Shown here: positions 1 to 8,960 of the stretch, piece after piece
Layout of the letters: each line of letters begins with the position of its first letter
Position numbering within the stretch: position 1 is the first letter of the stretch
DNA from: an uncultured Blautia sp.
GTDB lineage: Bacteria > Bacillota > Clostridia > Lachnospirales > Lachnospiraceae
Direction: 5' to 3'
Assembly (NCBI RefSeq): GCF_934371575.1
Contig: NZ_CAKRNY010000012.1
Coordinates: 21,767 to 85,766 of the forward strand
Length of the DNA stretch: 64,000 nucleotides
The notes under the pieces: model-generated
Told to the model about the DNA's origin: nothing
Database searches by the model: none
Seen by the model: only the letters and a program-made list of their open reading frames with translations
Position numbers and translations under genes: made by a program

Positions 1-56
1 AACGCGATGAAGTGTAGAAAAAAATGGTGGAGGACAAAACCAGGATCACGCAGCAT
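1..56 (-). CDS. Probable sensor histidine kinase, N-terminal fragment cut by the window edge
   Basis: An ATG at 56 on the minus strand opens a frame that runs off the window after 18 codons (MLRDPGFVLHHFFLHFIA). It starts 28 bases downstream of the response-regulator stop codon on the same strand. The charged start followed by a hydrophobic stretch fits the first membrane segment of a sensor kinase, and OmpR-type regulators are usually followed by their kinase. That is the only basis for the call, because no kinase motif lies inside the window. The ribosome binding site is weak (an AGG about 7 bases upstream). Confidence 0.3.
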   Translation of the reverse strand, partial: MLRDPGFVLHHFFLHFIA

Positions 57-84
57 ACCTGTAAAAAGATTTTGGTAAAAAGCT

Positions 85-750
85 TCAAATCTCCACCTCC
101 AGTCGATATCCGATACGGGGAATTGTTTTGATCTTGTCCTGCCATCCAAGCTTCTTGCGGATACGTCCCACATGTGCGTCTACTGTTCTGGTCTCACCTT
201 CAAATTCCACGCCCCAAAGGCCTGTGAGAAGCTGTTCCCTTGTGAGGACTTTATTGGGATTGCGGACGAACATCATAAGACAGTTGTATTCCATTGGCTT
301 CAGATAGATTTCTTCCCCATTTCTGGTAACAGAGTGGCTTATGGTGTCTATGGTGATGTCTTCAACCTGTATCTGTTCCTGGGAGGTTCCATGGCGCTCC
401 AGAACTTTCTCCAGACGCACCATAACTTCCAGCATCTCAAAAGGCTTCACAATATAGTCTTCTGCTCCATCTTTCAGCCCCTTTACTTTACTGGAAATAT
501 CTGCACGTGCGGTGAGAAAAATCACAGGAATACCGTAGTTCTTCAGCTCCGGTAAAAGTGTATAGCCGTCTTTTCCAGGCAGCATAATATCTACAAGGGC
601 GCACTGGAAATGATGGTCCGCTGCAATTCCTGCACTGGCTTCATCACCGTCCAGGTAGCTTACAGTCTCATATCCGGTAACTTCCAGATTCATACAAAGC
701 AGGTCATTGATTGCTGGTTCATCTTCTATTACAAGGATTCTGGCTTTCAT
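85..750 (-). CDS. OmpR/PhoB-family two-component response regulator
   Basis: A cytoplasmic transcription regulator switched by phosphorylation, of the normal family length (221 aa). The receiver domain (about residues 1-115) has the acidic pocket E9/D10, phospho-acceptor D54 in the VDIMLPG motif, T80 in FLTAR and K102 in VKPF. The C-terminal winged helix (about 128-219) has the family pattern, ending RTVDAHVGRIRKKLG then PRIGYRL. A direct repeat with 11-bp periodicity sits at its own promoter, as in PhoB/PhoP-type autoregulation. The regulated genes cannot be told from sequence. The family call is secure; whether it is PhoP itself is open, since no phosphate gene is nearby. Confidence 0.93.
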   Translation of the reverse strand: MKARILVIEDEPAINDLLCMNLEVTGYETVSYLDGDEASAGIAADHHFQCALVDIMLPGKDGYTLLPELKNYGIPVIFLTARADISSKVKGLKDGAEDYIVKPFEMLEVMVRLEKVLERHGTSQEQIQVEDITIDTISHSVTRNGEEIYLKPMEYNCLMMFVRNPNKVLTREQLLTGLWGVEFEGETRTVDAHVGRIRKKLGWQDKIKTIPRIGYRLEVEI

Positions 751-784
751 TTGGGGTCCTTTCTTTTTGCTTGATTTAAGGTCT

Positions 785-827
785 ATTATACATTGTTTTT
801 ACAGATATGGTGTAACCGGATTGTAAC
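785..827 (-). promoter_or_regulatory. Promoter of the response regulator with PhoB/OmpR-like direct repeat
   Basis: On the minus strand a TATAAT -10 box lies at 785-790. Instead of a good -35 box there are two copies of GTTACA, whose reverse complements (TGTAAC) are at 811-816 and 822-827, spaced 11 bases start to start. Repeats of about 11 bp replacing the -35 box are the usual binding arrangement for OmpR/PhoB-family activators, so autoregulation is inferred. Confidence 0.5.
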
Positions 828-834
828 GAAGCGA

Positions 835-878
835 AAAAAAGAACACAAACTGTCTTTTTCTGACGGTCTGTGTTCTTT
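835..878 (-). terminator. Rho-independent terminator of the NSS transporter gene
   Basis: Read on the minus strand, AAGAACACA pairs with TGTGTTCTT around a short loop, the stem extends through GACCGTC/GACAGTT with one G-U pair, and a run of seven T follows. It lies just after the transporter stop and before the response-regulator promoter, so it separates two same-strand units. Confidence 0.8.
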
Positions 879-891
879 TTGGCAGGTCTAT

Positions 892-2265
892 TTACATGGA
901 AATCAATCCAAATGCATTTGCTACGGAACTAAGCAGAATGATCGCTGCAAAGATCGGGCAAAGATATTTGATCATAAAGTTGAAGATTTTTTTTCTGCGG
1001 AAGCTTCCGCCCTCGGCAACAACTTCCTCTTCAATTTTGTCGACACCAACCTTTCTGGAAATCAGAATACAGGTTGCAAATGCAGCGATAGGCATCATTA
1101 CGGAGTTTGTAAGGAAATCAAAGAAATCCAGGAACTGCATTCCGATGATCTTAACAAATCCAAGAGGTCCATATCCGAGAGAAGAAAGTGTTCCGAGAAG
1201 AATCATGATCACACCAACAACGATAGTGGCCTTCTTTCTGTGCCATTTCAGCTCATCCTGGAAGGTTGACACTGCACTCTCTGTAAGGGCAATGGAACTG
1301 GTAAGAGCCGCACAAAGCACCAGTACAAAGAACAGGATTCCGATTGGTGTTCCAAATCCCATACTTGCAAATACCTTTGGAATGGTAATGAACATAAGAG
1401 CCGGACCTGCCTGTAAAGTATCCGGATCCCCACCGGAAAATGCGAATACCGCAGGAATGATCATAAGACCGGCCATGATCGCAATTGCTGTATCAAAAAC
1501 TTCTACATTTTGGGTAGAGCTTTCGATTGCCACGTCTTTTTTCATATAGGAACCAAAGGTTACCAGAATACCCATTGCAATTGACAGTGAATAGAACATC
1601 TGTCCCATGGCAGCAACAACTGTCATCCAGGAGAAGTTCTCAATATTAGGTACAAGGAAATATTTCACACCTGCAAGTGCACCTGGTCTTGTTACAGAGT
1701 AGACGGTAATAAGCACAGATAAAAATACCAGAACCGGCATCATAAATTTGGAAACACGTTCTACTCCGTTACGGACTCCTGCGTAAATGATCGCAACTGT
1801 TAAAAATGCAAAAATAAGGAAACAGAACTCCGTAGAAGTACCGTTTGAGATAAATTCAGAGAAATATCCATCTTCTGCAAGTCTTTGACTGTTTCCCTTG
1901 ATATACTCAAGAAGATATTTGATTACCCATCCGCCGATAACAGAATAGTATGGCACGATAAGAACCGGAATGATGGCATTGATCCAGCCTCCAAGAGACA
2001 GCCATTTGGATTTTCCAAATTTGCCAAATGCGCCTACCGGACTTTTTCTGGTCATTCGTCCAAGAGCAGTCTCAGCTACGATCATAGAGTAGCCGAAGGT
2101 AAGAGCCAGGATGATATAAACCAGTAAAAAAATTCCACCGCCGTATTTTGCCGCCAGATAGGGGAAACGCCATATATTTCCCAATCCAACGGAAGCTCCG
2201 GCTGCTGATAATACAAATCCCAGCTTACCGGAAAATGTACTTCGCGTATGCTGATGTTTTTCCAT
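892..2265 (-). CDS. Sodium-dependent amino-acid/neurotransmitter-type transporter (NSS/SNF family)
   Basis: A membrane symporter of the LeuT/MhsT fold that couples sodium to uptake of an amino acid or tryptamine-like solute. The N-terminus carries the family signature (KLGFVLSAAGASVGLGNIWR), which forms the unwound TM1 substrate/sodium site. About 11-12 hydrophobic segments follow. The start is set at 2265 (MEKHQHTRS) because GGAAAGGAAAACTT precedes that ATG; an upstream in-frame start would add 16 residues without a ribosome site. The length (about 457 aa) is normal for bacterial NSS proteins. It is monocistronic with its own terminator. The substrate is unknown. Confidence 0.9.
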   Translation of the reverse strand: MEKHQHTRSTFSGKLGFVLSAAGASVGLGNIWRFPYLAAKYGGGIFLLVYIILALTFGYSMIVAETALGRMTRKSPVGAFGKFGKSKWLSLGGWINAIIPVLIVPYYSVIGGWVIKYLLEYIKGNSQRLAEDGYFSEFISNGTSTEFCFLIFAFLTVAIIYAGVRNGVERVSKFMMPVLVFLSVLITVYSVTRPGALAGVKYFLVPNIENFSWMTVVAAMGQMFYSLSIAMGILVTFGSYMKKDVAIESSTQNVEVFDTAIAIMAGLMIIPAVFAFSGGDPDTLQAGPALMFITIPKVFASMGFGTPIGILFFVLVLCAALTSSIALTESAVSTFQDELKWHRKKATIVVGVIMILLGTLSSLGYGPLGFVKIIGMQFLDFFDFLTNSVMMPIAAFATCILISRKVGVDKIEEEVVAEGGSFRRKKIFNFMIKYLCPIFAAIILLSSVANAFGLISM

Positions 2266-2378
2266 AAGTTTTCCTTTCCACTTCCATAAAATTTTTTTAC
2301 TTTTTAAGTACAACTCTTATGATGATAACACGGTTTTTCATCAAAGGCAAATACTATATAAAAAAAGAACTGGAATTA

Positions 2379-2407
2379 TTGCTTTTGCCTAAATAACGTT
2401 CTATAAT
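2379..2407 (+). promoter_or_regulatory. Sigma-A-type promoter for the hypothetical gene at 2454
   Basis: TTGCTT at 2379-2384, a 17-base spacer and TATAAT at 2402-2407 give a near-consensus vegetative promoter about 47 bases ahead of the start codon of the rightward gene. Confidence 0.6.
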
Positions 2408-2453
2408 TAAAAGCATCAAATACCATATATACACATTATGGAGGGTGCGGATT

Positions 2454-2975
2454 ATGAATGAAGAACTTTTTAATGAGGCAACCAAGTCAAATGTTCTTAC
2501 CAAAAAGCTGATCGATCAGCTTCTGGAGAGCATGACGTACAGCAGTATTTCTTTTATTAACTGGACTATTGAGACATTGTCTCTTATCAAGGCACGGCTG
2601 CAGCGCGGAGACAGGATCACAGACGAAGTCAGCGGAGAGGTTTATACTCTATACTCTTTCCAGCAGTTTGTGGAAAAGAATTTCTCTTCTTACATAGCAA
2701 GTCAGGTGTTTAAGGAGTCAGAGAAGCCTGAGAAAATATATTTCTCACTGAGACCTTGTGAAGAAGGATATCTTCTTGTTGCTGCTGATTCGGACAGTAA
2801 TAAGACGTATTCCTGGATCTCCAGCCTGAGTAAACGATTTTCATTAGTGGAGATGATCGCCACGGGAATTGTCTATGTGAAAGACACCCGTACTGATACA
2901 TACCAGCCGTTTATTTCAGGAAATGGCAAGTACTGCAGGTATGATAAAGAAAAGGGAATACTGGTAGAGGTTTAA
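2454..2975 (+). CDS. Hypothetical protein, 173 aa
   Basis: A soluble protein with no signal peptide or membrane segment, and I do not recognise a family. The N-terminal half is predicted helical (residues about 1-80, with SFINWTIETLSLIKARLQRGD). The C-terminal half looks mixed alpha/beta and ends KYCRYDKEKGILVEV. The ATG at 2454 is preceded by GGAGGG at good spacing, so it is preferred over an in-frame GTG nine bases earlier. It is a single-gene unit with its own promoter and terminator. It is likely a real gene because of these flanking signals. Confidence 0.75.
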   Translation: MNEELFNEATKSNVLTKKLIDQLLESMTYSSISFINWTIETLSLIKARLQRGDRITDEVSGEVYTLYSFQQFVEKNFSSYIASQVFKESEKPEKIYFSLRPCEEGYLLVAADSDSNKTYSWISSLSKRFSLVEMIATGIVYVKDTRTDTYQPFISGNGKYCRYDKEKGILVEV

Positions 2976-3002
2976 CCGAATATATTTCTGTACGAAATTA
3001 AA

Positions 3003-3076
3003 ATCGGATACAGTTTACAGTGTCATTGCTGAAATTTCAGCGAGACAGCTGCAGACTGTATCCGGTTTTATTTTGT
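3003..3076 (+). terminator. Terminator of the hypothetical gene
   Basis: CGGATACAGT (3005-3014) pairs perfectly with ACTGTATCCG (3055-3064), and TTTTATTTT follows. A smaller nested hairpin (GCTGAAATTTCAGC) fills the loop. Confidence 0.8.
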
Positions 3077-3077
3077 A

Positions 3078-3137
3078 ATAAAAACGCTTCGTTATGCTCT
3101 AGAGCCTTTTTCAAACATGCTCTAGAGACGAAGCTTT
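3078..3137 (-). terminator. Terminator of the cobalamin-riboswitch operon
   Basis: Read leftward, GCTTCGTCTCTAGAGC pairs with GCTCTAGAG-CATA-ACGAAGC and is followed by GTTTTTATT. The first arm overlaps the last codons of the gene ending at 3122. This is the only strong leftward terminator seen between the riboswitch and this point. Confidence 0.75.
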
Positions 3138-4933
3138 TTATGAAATTCCCTGATGGTATCCTTGCTGTTGAAAATAAACATTCCTGCAAATACCAGCAGA
3201 CTGACTCCTGCACAGACCACAGAAGGGTATGGGAATCGGATCAGGTTAAAGAACATAAGGATCAGGGGTACGAGGCCTGCAAAGGCTGCCTGAACCAGAT
3301 AAAACAGGTATTCTTCTTTTTCCAGTTTCTGAACCTTTACAAGGATAGGAATGGAACCAAGGATTGCCAGTGCACCGAAGGGAAGAACGAAATCCAGTGA
3401 CCAGCCATGCCAGCCACTGTATTTATCCCATAAAACGGCAATAATTGTTACCAGAAGCAACTGCAGGATCTCATTTTTTAATATATTCCGTCGCTTTGCA
3501 TAAGCAACGGCAACAATGAGCCATCCGCAAAAGCAGCCTGCTGCGGCGAACCAGAACCAGTCCAGTTTTTCTCTGGTAAGATAATTGATCATTCCGCAGA
3601 GAATTGCAGCTGCAATACAGACAAAGTTGAAAATCTGTACAATCCTCTGTTCCGCTTTTTTCTCTTTCTGGGAGCAGCCGGGAAAATCATTGGTTTTCTC
3701 TGTATAAGGAATCTCCTCTTTCTTCAGCATCTCCATAAAGTTTCGCTGGATGTTATCCTTAGGCAATTTTGAGGTAAAACCAAGCACCATCTGATTTTCG
3801 TAAGAACAGGAACAAAGCTGCATGGAATTGGTGCTTGCGAAAATTCCGAAACGGTCAATAAATTCCTTATATTCCTTTGGGAAACGAAGAATCCCAATGT
3901 TGGAATAAACGGCAGTAATGCTTCTGGAGCCCAGATTTGCGCCAGCCATAAGAAAATATTTTTTGATTTCCAGCGGAACGGCCCTGATAAGTGGATTTTT
4001 CTCCAGACGAACATAGCCATTCATATGTACGGCAATCTTCTCTTCAGAGAGCTGTGAAACAAATTGCTCTTTTACGTGCGTCAGAACTTCTTTGAAGGTT
4101 GTATTATCGGAAAAAACATGCCCTACTTCTATCCATCCAAAAAAATTCGCCATAGACTGAGATGGGAAATAGTTCCGCAAATTGACTGGCACCATAAGGG
4201 CAATGGGGCGATTTTGTCTGCTCTTTGGAATTTCTTTATGAATAGCGCATAAAAACATGGCTGTTATCAGAACGGTGATGGAAACACCGTATTCTTTTGC
4301 TTTGTCATGAAGCTCCTTTACAGGCAGTACTACTTCTGTAATATGCATGTCTTCATGGATCAGCCGTTCTCCGGGAATCCGTACCGCACGTGGCTTTTTC
4401 TCAGTGTTTCTGGGAATGTCAGAAGAATAATACTGGGAAAAGCTGTCTTCTTCCTGATCACCGGGGATACTGGTATCTTCTTCTGGCAGGGAAGGCAGAT
4501 TTTGTTCCGGGTGAACTTGTTTCAGATAATTTGAAACAAGCTCCTGAAGAAAATGCATGGCTCCGGTACCGTCTGTTAAAGCATGGAAAACTTCAAAATT
4601 GATTCTTTTTTCATAATAGCTTACCTGAAAAAGCAGATTCTTTTTGTCTGGTATATAAAGCCTGCTGCAAGGCGGCTTTTTCTCTTTTTTTATAATCGGT
4701 GGGATGTCCCTGTGTTCCAGATAAAACCAGAAAAGTCCTTTACGCAGAACCATCTGGAACAGGGAATATTTTTCCATGGTTTTGTCAAGAGCAGTTTGAA
4801 GCTGTTCCGGATTCACAGTCTCCTTTAATTCACAGTAAAAGCGGAATACCCTGGTATCATTTTTACCTGTGACAAGAGGAAAAGCAAGAGCTGCATTATC
4901 AAGCTTTCTCCAGTTTGAATATCCATTTTTCAA
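3122..4933 (-). CDS. Condensation-domain (alcohol acetyltransferase-like) protein with six-TM C-terminal domain
   Basis: The N-terminal half (about residues 1-415) resembles the acyltransferase/condensation superfamily. The active-site motif HxxxDG is at 117-122 (FHALTDGTGAMHF), and a later SNIG-type segment fits the second half of that fold. Residues about 425-595 hold six hydrophobic segments, as in DUF6320-type proteins. The architecture suggests acyl transfer at the cytoplasmic membrane, but donor and acceptor are unknown. It is the last gene of the riboswitch operon, three bases after the alpha/beta hydrolase. The pairing suggests the two act on the same acylated compound. Family call reasonably sure; function inferred. 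Confidence 0.7.
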   Translation of the reverse strand: MKNGYSNWRKLDNAALAFPLVTGKNDTRVFRFYCELKETVNPEQLQTALDKTMEKYSLFQMVLRKGLFWFYLEHRDIPPIIKKEKKPPCSRLYIPDKKNLLFQVSYYEKRINFEVFHALTDGTGAMHFLQELVSNYLKQVHPEQNLPSLPEEDTSIPGDQEEDSFSQYYSSDIPRNTEKKPRAVRIPGERLIHEDMHITEVVLPVKELHDKAKEYGVSITVLITAMFLCAIHKEIPKSRQNRPIALMVPVNLRNYFPSQSMANFFGWIEVGHVFSDNTTFKEVLTHVKEQFVSQLSEEKIAVHMNGYVRLEKNPLIRAVPLEIKKYFLMAGANLGSRSITAVYSNIGILRFPKEYKEFIDRFGIFASTNSMQLCSCSYENQMVLGFTSKLPKDNIQRNFMEMLKKEEIPYTEKTNDFPGCSQKEKKAEQRIVQIFNFVCIAAAILCGMINYLTREKLDWFWFAAAGCFCGWLIVAVAYAKRRNILKNEILQLLLVTIIAVLWDKYSGWHGWSLDFVLPFGALAILGSIPILVKVQKLEKEEYLFYLVQAAFAGLVPLILMFFNLIRFPYPSVVCAGVSLLVFAGMFIFNSKDTIREFHKKLRL

Positions 4934-4936
4934 TTT

Positions 4937-5875
4937 TCACACTTCCCTCTTTAAAAATTCATTCATATACGAAAAGCTTTCCTGTACATGGAAAAATCGG
5001 ATTCCAAGGGCAAAAAAGCCGTGAAGCGCATCCCTGATCCGGTGCACTTCCACGTAATTCCCTGCCTCTGCCAGTTTTTTTCCATAATCCTCGCCCTCAT
5101 CTCTGAGGGGATCAAATTCTGCTGTAAGGATCAATGTTTCTGGCATATTAGAAAAATCCCCTGCCAGAAGAGGTGCAAAATAAGGATTGATCCTGTCCTT
5201 GGGGCAGCTTTCATACAGCTTCAGATAATCCTGCATTTTTACAGCTGTAAGCAGGTAATCCGTGCCGTTTTCCTGAACTGAAGCATAAGGAGATGCTGCA
5301 GTATACGTATTGTATAAAGCAGGATAAATAAGAATCTGTCTGTGTACCTGAAACTCTCCTTTGTCCCTTGCCATGAGAGATACTGCAGCTGCAAGGTTAC
5401 CGCCGGCACTGTCTCCCATAACAGTGATCCTTCTGGGATCTGTATTCAGAACCAGATTGTTGGTATAAAGTTCCCTGGCAGCGGTATAGCAGTCCAGCAG
5501 AGCTGTTGGAAAACGATATTCCGGGGCTAGTCTGTATTCCACAGATACTACAATATGGCCGGTAGACTGTGCCATTCTGGCACATACCCGGTTATAAGTA
5601 TCTACACTTTCTGTTACCCATCCTCCTCCATGAAAAAAAAGGAGAATGGGAAAACTGTGTCCCTTTTCTATGCCGTTTGTCATAGCTTCCTCTGTGGGAA
5701 AATAAAGCCTCAGGGGGATTTCGTAATCTCCGTTAAAAACATGGATATCCATTTTTTTCAAAAAAATATTCATGGCGTCCAGCTTCTTAATATCCACCAG
5801 TCTGCGTGAGGAGCCGACTTCAATATTGCCATAGGAAAGTGTGTGGAGAATTGTTCGCATGGTTTTGGAAATCAT
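4937..5875 (-). CDS. Alpha/beta hydrolase of the hormone-sensitive-lipase type
   Basis: A serine esterase/lipase-like enzyme. It shows the oxyanion motif HGGGW (about residues 82-86), the nucleophile elbow GDSAGG (about 154-159, Ser156), the acid in AEFDPLRDEG and the histidine in ALHGFF, the full HSL-family triad. There is no signal peptide, so it is cytoplasmic. A longer frame begins at 5938, but ATG 5875 has GGAAAGG upstream and avoids overlap with the preceding yitT-like gene, so it is chosen (312 aa). It is co-transcribed with a B12-type ABC transporter. The substrate is unknown. Confidence 0.85.
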   Translation of the reverse strand: MISKTMRTILHTLSYGNIEVGSSRRLVDIKKLDAMNIFLKKMDIHVFNGDYEIPLRLYFPTEEAMTNGIEKGHSFPILLFFHGGGWVTESVDTYNRVCARMAQSTGHIVVSVEYRLAPEYRFPTALLDCYTAARELYTNNLVLNTDPRRITVMGDSAGGNLAAAVSLMARDKGEFQVHRQILIYPALYNTYTAASPYASVQENGTDYLLTAVKMQDYLKLYESCPKDRINPYFAPLLAGDFSNMPETLILTAEFDPLRDEGEDYGKKLAEAGNYVEVHRIRDALHGFFALGIRFFHVQESFSYMNEFLKREV

Positions 5876-5903
5876 GTTTGATAGTCCTTTCCGGTAAATA
5901 AGA

Positions 5904-6767
5904 TCAGATAGACCGGAATCCTTTACCGATGATCTCACTGCTGTTTACGATGGTAATAAATGCGTGAGGGTCAATCTGCCTTAAATGGATACGTAGCCGG
6001 TTAGTTTCACTTCTTGTAAGTACTGTCATCAGAACCTTCTGCTCCTGCTTGCTATAAATACCGAACGCTTTCTGTTCGGTAGCAGAACGGTGCAGATCAT
6101 TAATAATAAAGTCTTCAACCTGATCAGGATATTTACAGATAACAGTACAGACTTTACGCAGATTAAGGCTTTCAATAGCACTGTCCACAACAGTACATTT
6201 CAGGATCATTCCAAGAATACAGTAAAGTCCGGTCTGGGCACCGTAAAGATAAGCTGCCACAAGTACAATTCCAAGATCACTGATCATAAGTGCACGCCCT
6301 ATTTCCAGACTGGTATATTTGTGTAATATCATCGCAACAATGTCTGTACCACCGGTAGACGCACCTACGTTAAATACCATGGCAGCTCCTACTGCGGGAA
6401 GAATAACGGCAAAGCACAGTTCCAGAAATACATCCTGTGTAAGCGGGGAACTGAGTGGATAAAGAAATTCACAGGCGCTTACATAGAAAGAAAGGGCAAA
6501 CGAGGAATAAATCGTCCAGCCCATGGAGCGGATTCCCAAAAAGAAAAATCCAAGAACAACAAGTACAGCATTGACAATCCACATAAATATGCCTACATCC
6601 CATCTGGGAAAAAGTGTTGCCAGAATGATTGACAGACCGGATGTACCACCAAATGCAAAATGATTCGGGGTTTTGAAAATTGAAATTCCAACTGCAGTGA
6701 AAATTAATCCAAGATTTAAAAGCAAAAAGAAAATCAGGTTGTCTTTTGTGAAAATTTTCTTTTTCAT
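5904..6767 (-). CDS. YitT family membrane protein with DUF2179 domain
   Basis: About five to six hydrophobic segments (residues about 10-195, including the VGASTGGTDIVAMIL segment typical of YitT) are followed by a soluble C-terminal DUF2179 domain that ends IIGKGF. The length (287 aa) is normal. Biochemical function is not established for the family. It lies three bases after the ABC ATPase and upstream of the esterase, within the apparent riboswitch operon. Such proteins are common in Firmicutes, but this context is unusual. Confidence 0.9.
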   Translation of the reverse strand: MKKKIFTKDNLIFFLLLNLGLIFTAVGISIFKTPNHFAFGGTSGLSIILATLFPRWDVGIFMWIVNAVLVVLGFFFLGIRSMGWTIYSSFALSFYVSACEFLYPLSSPLTQDVFLELCFAVILPAVGAAMVFNVGASTGGTDIVAMILHKYTSLEIGRALMISDLGIVLVAAYLYGAQTGLYCILGMILKCTVVDSAIESLNLRKVCTVICKYPDQVEDFIINDLHRSATEQKAFGIYSKQEQKVLMTVLTRSETNRLRIHLRQIDPHAFITIVNSSEIIGKGFRSI

Positions 6768-6770
6768 AAG

Positions 6771-7871
6771 TTACAATATCTCCTTCTTACCGCTTTTTTT
6801 TGCAGCTTCAATAAGCGCTCCTAATCGTCTGTTGCAGCTCCCAATTGGCACATCTGCACAGATTATCCGTTCACAGCTTTCCATGGCTTTAAGAGCCTTT
6901 TGGAAAGCTTCTTCCGTGATATCCGTAAAGGGGTCCGCTGTGATTACCTGAGAAGCCAGCAGTCTTGCAAGCCGATAATCAACATCGTTTGTATAGAGAA
7001 TACCTGCAATAAAAGGCGTATGTTCCTTCTGCAGCCGGCGGAACAGGGGGATGCCGGTACCATTTCCGCAGATCACAAAGGTTTTTGCCTCTCCTTCTGG
7101 TTTGGGAAGTTCAATACTTCCAAACAGTGGGTCAAAAAATCCGTTGTTAATATCATAAAGATCCCGAATCATATTTTCTTCGAAAATATCTTCCGGTTTT
7201 CCAAAATGGGAAATGGTATCTCCCTTTACACAGATTATTTTGTCTGCAATCTTCTGTGCAAGATCAATTTCGTGAAGGGACATGATAACGGTGATCTGTT
7301 TTTTCTTTGCCATATCACGAAGAATAGACAGAAGATCCAGTTTATGTTTAATATCCAAAAAAGAGGTGGGCTCATCCAGAATAATAATATCCGGTTCCTG
7401 ACAGATAGCACGTGCGAGAAGTACTCTCTGACGCTGACCATCACTGATGTTATTGAAATCACGGCTTCCAAGAGATTCAGCGTGTACTGCTCTCATGGCA
7501 TCTTCTACTTTTTCCTCATCTTCTCTTGTAAGAATACCAAGTCTGCCAGTATATGGATAACGGCCGGTGGCCACAATGTCATGGCAGGTCATAAGCTCCG
7601 GTTTCATTCGCTCAGTCAGAACTACTGCCATCCGGGTGGACAGATCACGAAAGGAAAAAGAAGTCAGATTCTGGTTGTCAAAATAAACTTTTCCCCCAAT
7701 GATCTGCAGCTGTCTTGTAATACTTTTCAGGATGGTAGATTTACCGGAACCATTTGGTCCGATCAGAGTTACGATCTCACCCTTTTCAATTCCGATGCAG
7801 ATATCATGAATCAGTGCCTTTCTGTCATATCCCACAGAAAGGTTGTCCATGTGAAAATAGTAATTATCCAT
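6771..7871 (-). CDS. ABC transporter ATPase, FecE/BtuD type, with C-terminal extension
   Basis: The ATP-hydrolysing subunit of a metal-chelate/corrinoid importer. It has Walker A GPNGSGKST (38-46), the signature ISDGQRQR (142-149, a variant of LSGGQ), Walker B IIILDEP (162-168) and an H-loop histidine in MSLHEID. The ABC domain ends near residue 250. About 110 further residues form a separate domain beginning TFVICGNGTGIPLF and containing a CADVPIG segment. That extension is not part of a standard BtuD/FhuC and may be regulatory. It follows the permease gene by two bases. Cobalamin specificity rests on the upstream riboswitch. Confidence 0.9.
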   Translation of the reverse strand: MDNYYFHMDNLSVGYDRKALIHDICIGIEKGEIVTLIGPNGSGKSTILKSITRQLQIIGGKVYFDNQNLTSFSFRDLSTRMAVVLTERMKPELMTCHDIVATGRYPYTGRLGILTREDEEKVEDAMRAVHAESLGSRDFNNISDGQRQRVLLARAICQEPDIIILDEPTSFLDIKHKLDLLSILRDMAKKKQITVIMSLHEIDLAQKIADKIICVKGDTISHFGKPEDIFEENMIRDLYDINNGFFDPLFGSIELPKPEGEAKTFVICGNGTGIPLFRRLQKEHTPFIAGILYTNDVDYRLARLLASQVITADPFTDITEEAFQKALKAMESCERIICADVPIGSCNRRLGALIEAAKKSGKKEIL

Positions 7872-7873
7872 TT

Positions 7874-8926
7874 TTAATTTCCTCTCTTCTTTCGTAACAT
7901 CATGAAAATTACAACTGGTGCTCCAAAGATGGAGGTAACGGTGCTGATATTTAATTCCAGAGGCGCAAATGCCATTCTGGCGATCAGATCACACATCATA
8001 CAGAAAACTGCACCGCCGAGAAAGGTTCCGGGAATGATGATCAGAGGTCTGGATGTACCAAAGCTTCTTTTCATCAGGAATGGCACCGCGATTCCAACGA
8101 AGGAAATAGGTCCGGCAAAGGCAGTTACCGTTGCAGACAATATACTGGAAAGCAGAATCAGGGCAACCCTAAAAAAACGGATGTTAACGCCCATACTCTG
8201 TGCATAAGCTTCACCAAGCTGATAAGCTCCGATTGGTTTTGACAGCATAAAGGTAAGAATCAGGGTTATGCCTACGACAATAAAGGAAATATACACATTG
8301 CTCCAGCTCATGCCGGAAAAGCTTCCCTGTGACCATCCATGGAGGTTTACTATATCTGAATCGTCTGCAAAGGTTATCACGAAATCAGTTGCTGCGGAAC
8401 AAATATAACCGATCATGATTCCGGCAACCAGAAGTGTGGCCATATGCTTTATTCTTTTTGAAATCAGAAGGATAAAGCCGATGGAAATCAGGGAGCCGAT
8501 AAAAGCAGCGATGATCAGAGTATAAGAGGTCACGGTTGCGGCTTTTCCAAGATAATAGATCATGGTAAAGGCAACTACCATCTTTGCACCAGAGGAAATA
8601 CCCAGCACAAAAGGTCCTGCAATCGGATTCTCAAAAAAGGTCTGAAGAAGAAAGCCGGATAAGGATAAAGCACCGCCAAGAATGGCTGCCATCAGGATCC
8701 TTGGAAGGCGGATTTTCCAGATAATGCTGTATTCTTTAGTGTCTGTGGCTTTTTTCAGCAAAATGTCAAGAATCTCAGAAAGAGAAATATGGACATTTCC
8801 GGTATTGATATTAAGTACTGTAATAAAACCAAAGGCCAGGAACAAAAGAAGAAAAACAATGGTATAGCGTGATCTTCTTTTAAAATTTTCAAGGTGGAAA
8901 CTGGTTGCGTCAGATTGTTTACTCAT
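7874..8926 (-). CDS. FecCD/BtuC-type ABC permease
   Basis: An integral membrane subunit with about ten hydrophobic segments and family hallmarks (WKIRLPRILMAAILGGALSLSG near residues 68-89, NPIAGPFVLGISSGA, and PISFVGIAVPFLMK). The length (350 aa) is normal; BtuC/FecD proteins act as homo- or heterodimers, and only one permease is present here. It sits between the binding protein and the ATPase and is likely a corrinoid channel given the B12 riboswitch. Confidence 0.92.
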   Translation of the reverse strand: MSKQSDATSFHLENFKRRSRYTIVFLLLFLAFGFITVLNINTGNVHISLSEILDILLKKATDTKEYSIIWKIRLPRILMAAILGGALSLSGFLLQTFFENPIAGPFVLGISSGAKMVVAFTMIYYLGKAATVTSYTLIIAAFIGSLISIGFILLISKRIKHMATLLVAGIMIGYICSAATDFVITFADDSDIVNLHGWSQGSFSGMSWSNVYISFIVVGITLILTFMLSKPIGAYQLGEAYAQSMGVNIRFFRVALILLSSILSATVTAFAGPISFVGIAVPFLMKRSFGTSRPLIIIPGTFLGGAVFCMMCDLIARMAFAPLELNISTVTSIFGAPVVIFMMLRKKRGN

Positions 8927-8960
8927 TATGCATTTACTCCGTTTTCATTTCATCAGTGTA

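Noticed and set aside
172..555. Open frame antisense to the response regulator (and similar frames opposite other genes)
   Set aside because: Shadow frames with no ribosome binding site and no family pattern; the opposite-strand gene explains the openness.
5876..5938. Longer start for the HSL hydrolase
   Set aside because: It would overlap the YitT gene by 35 bases and has no ribosome binding site, whereas ATG 5875 has GGAAAGG.
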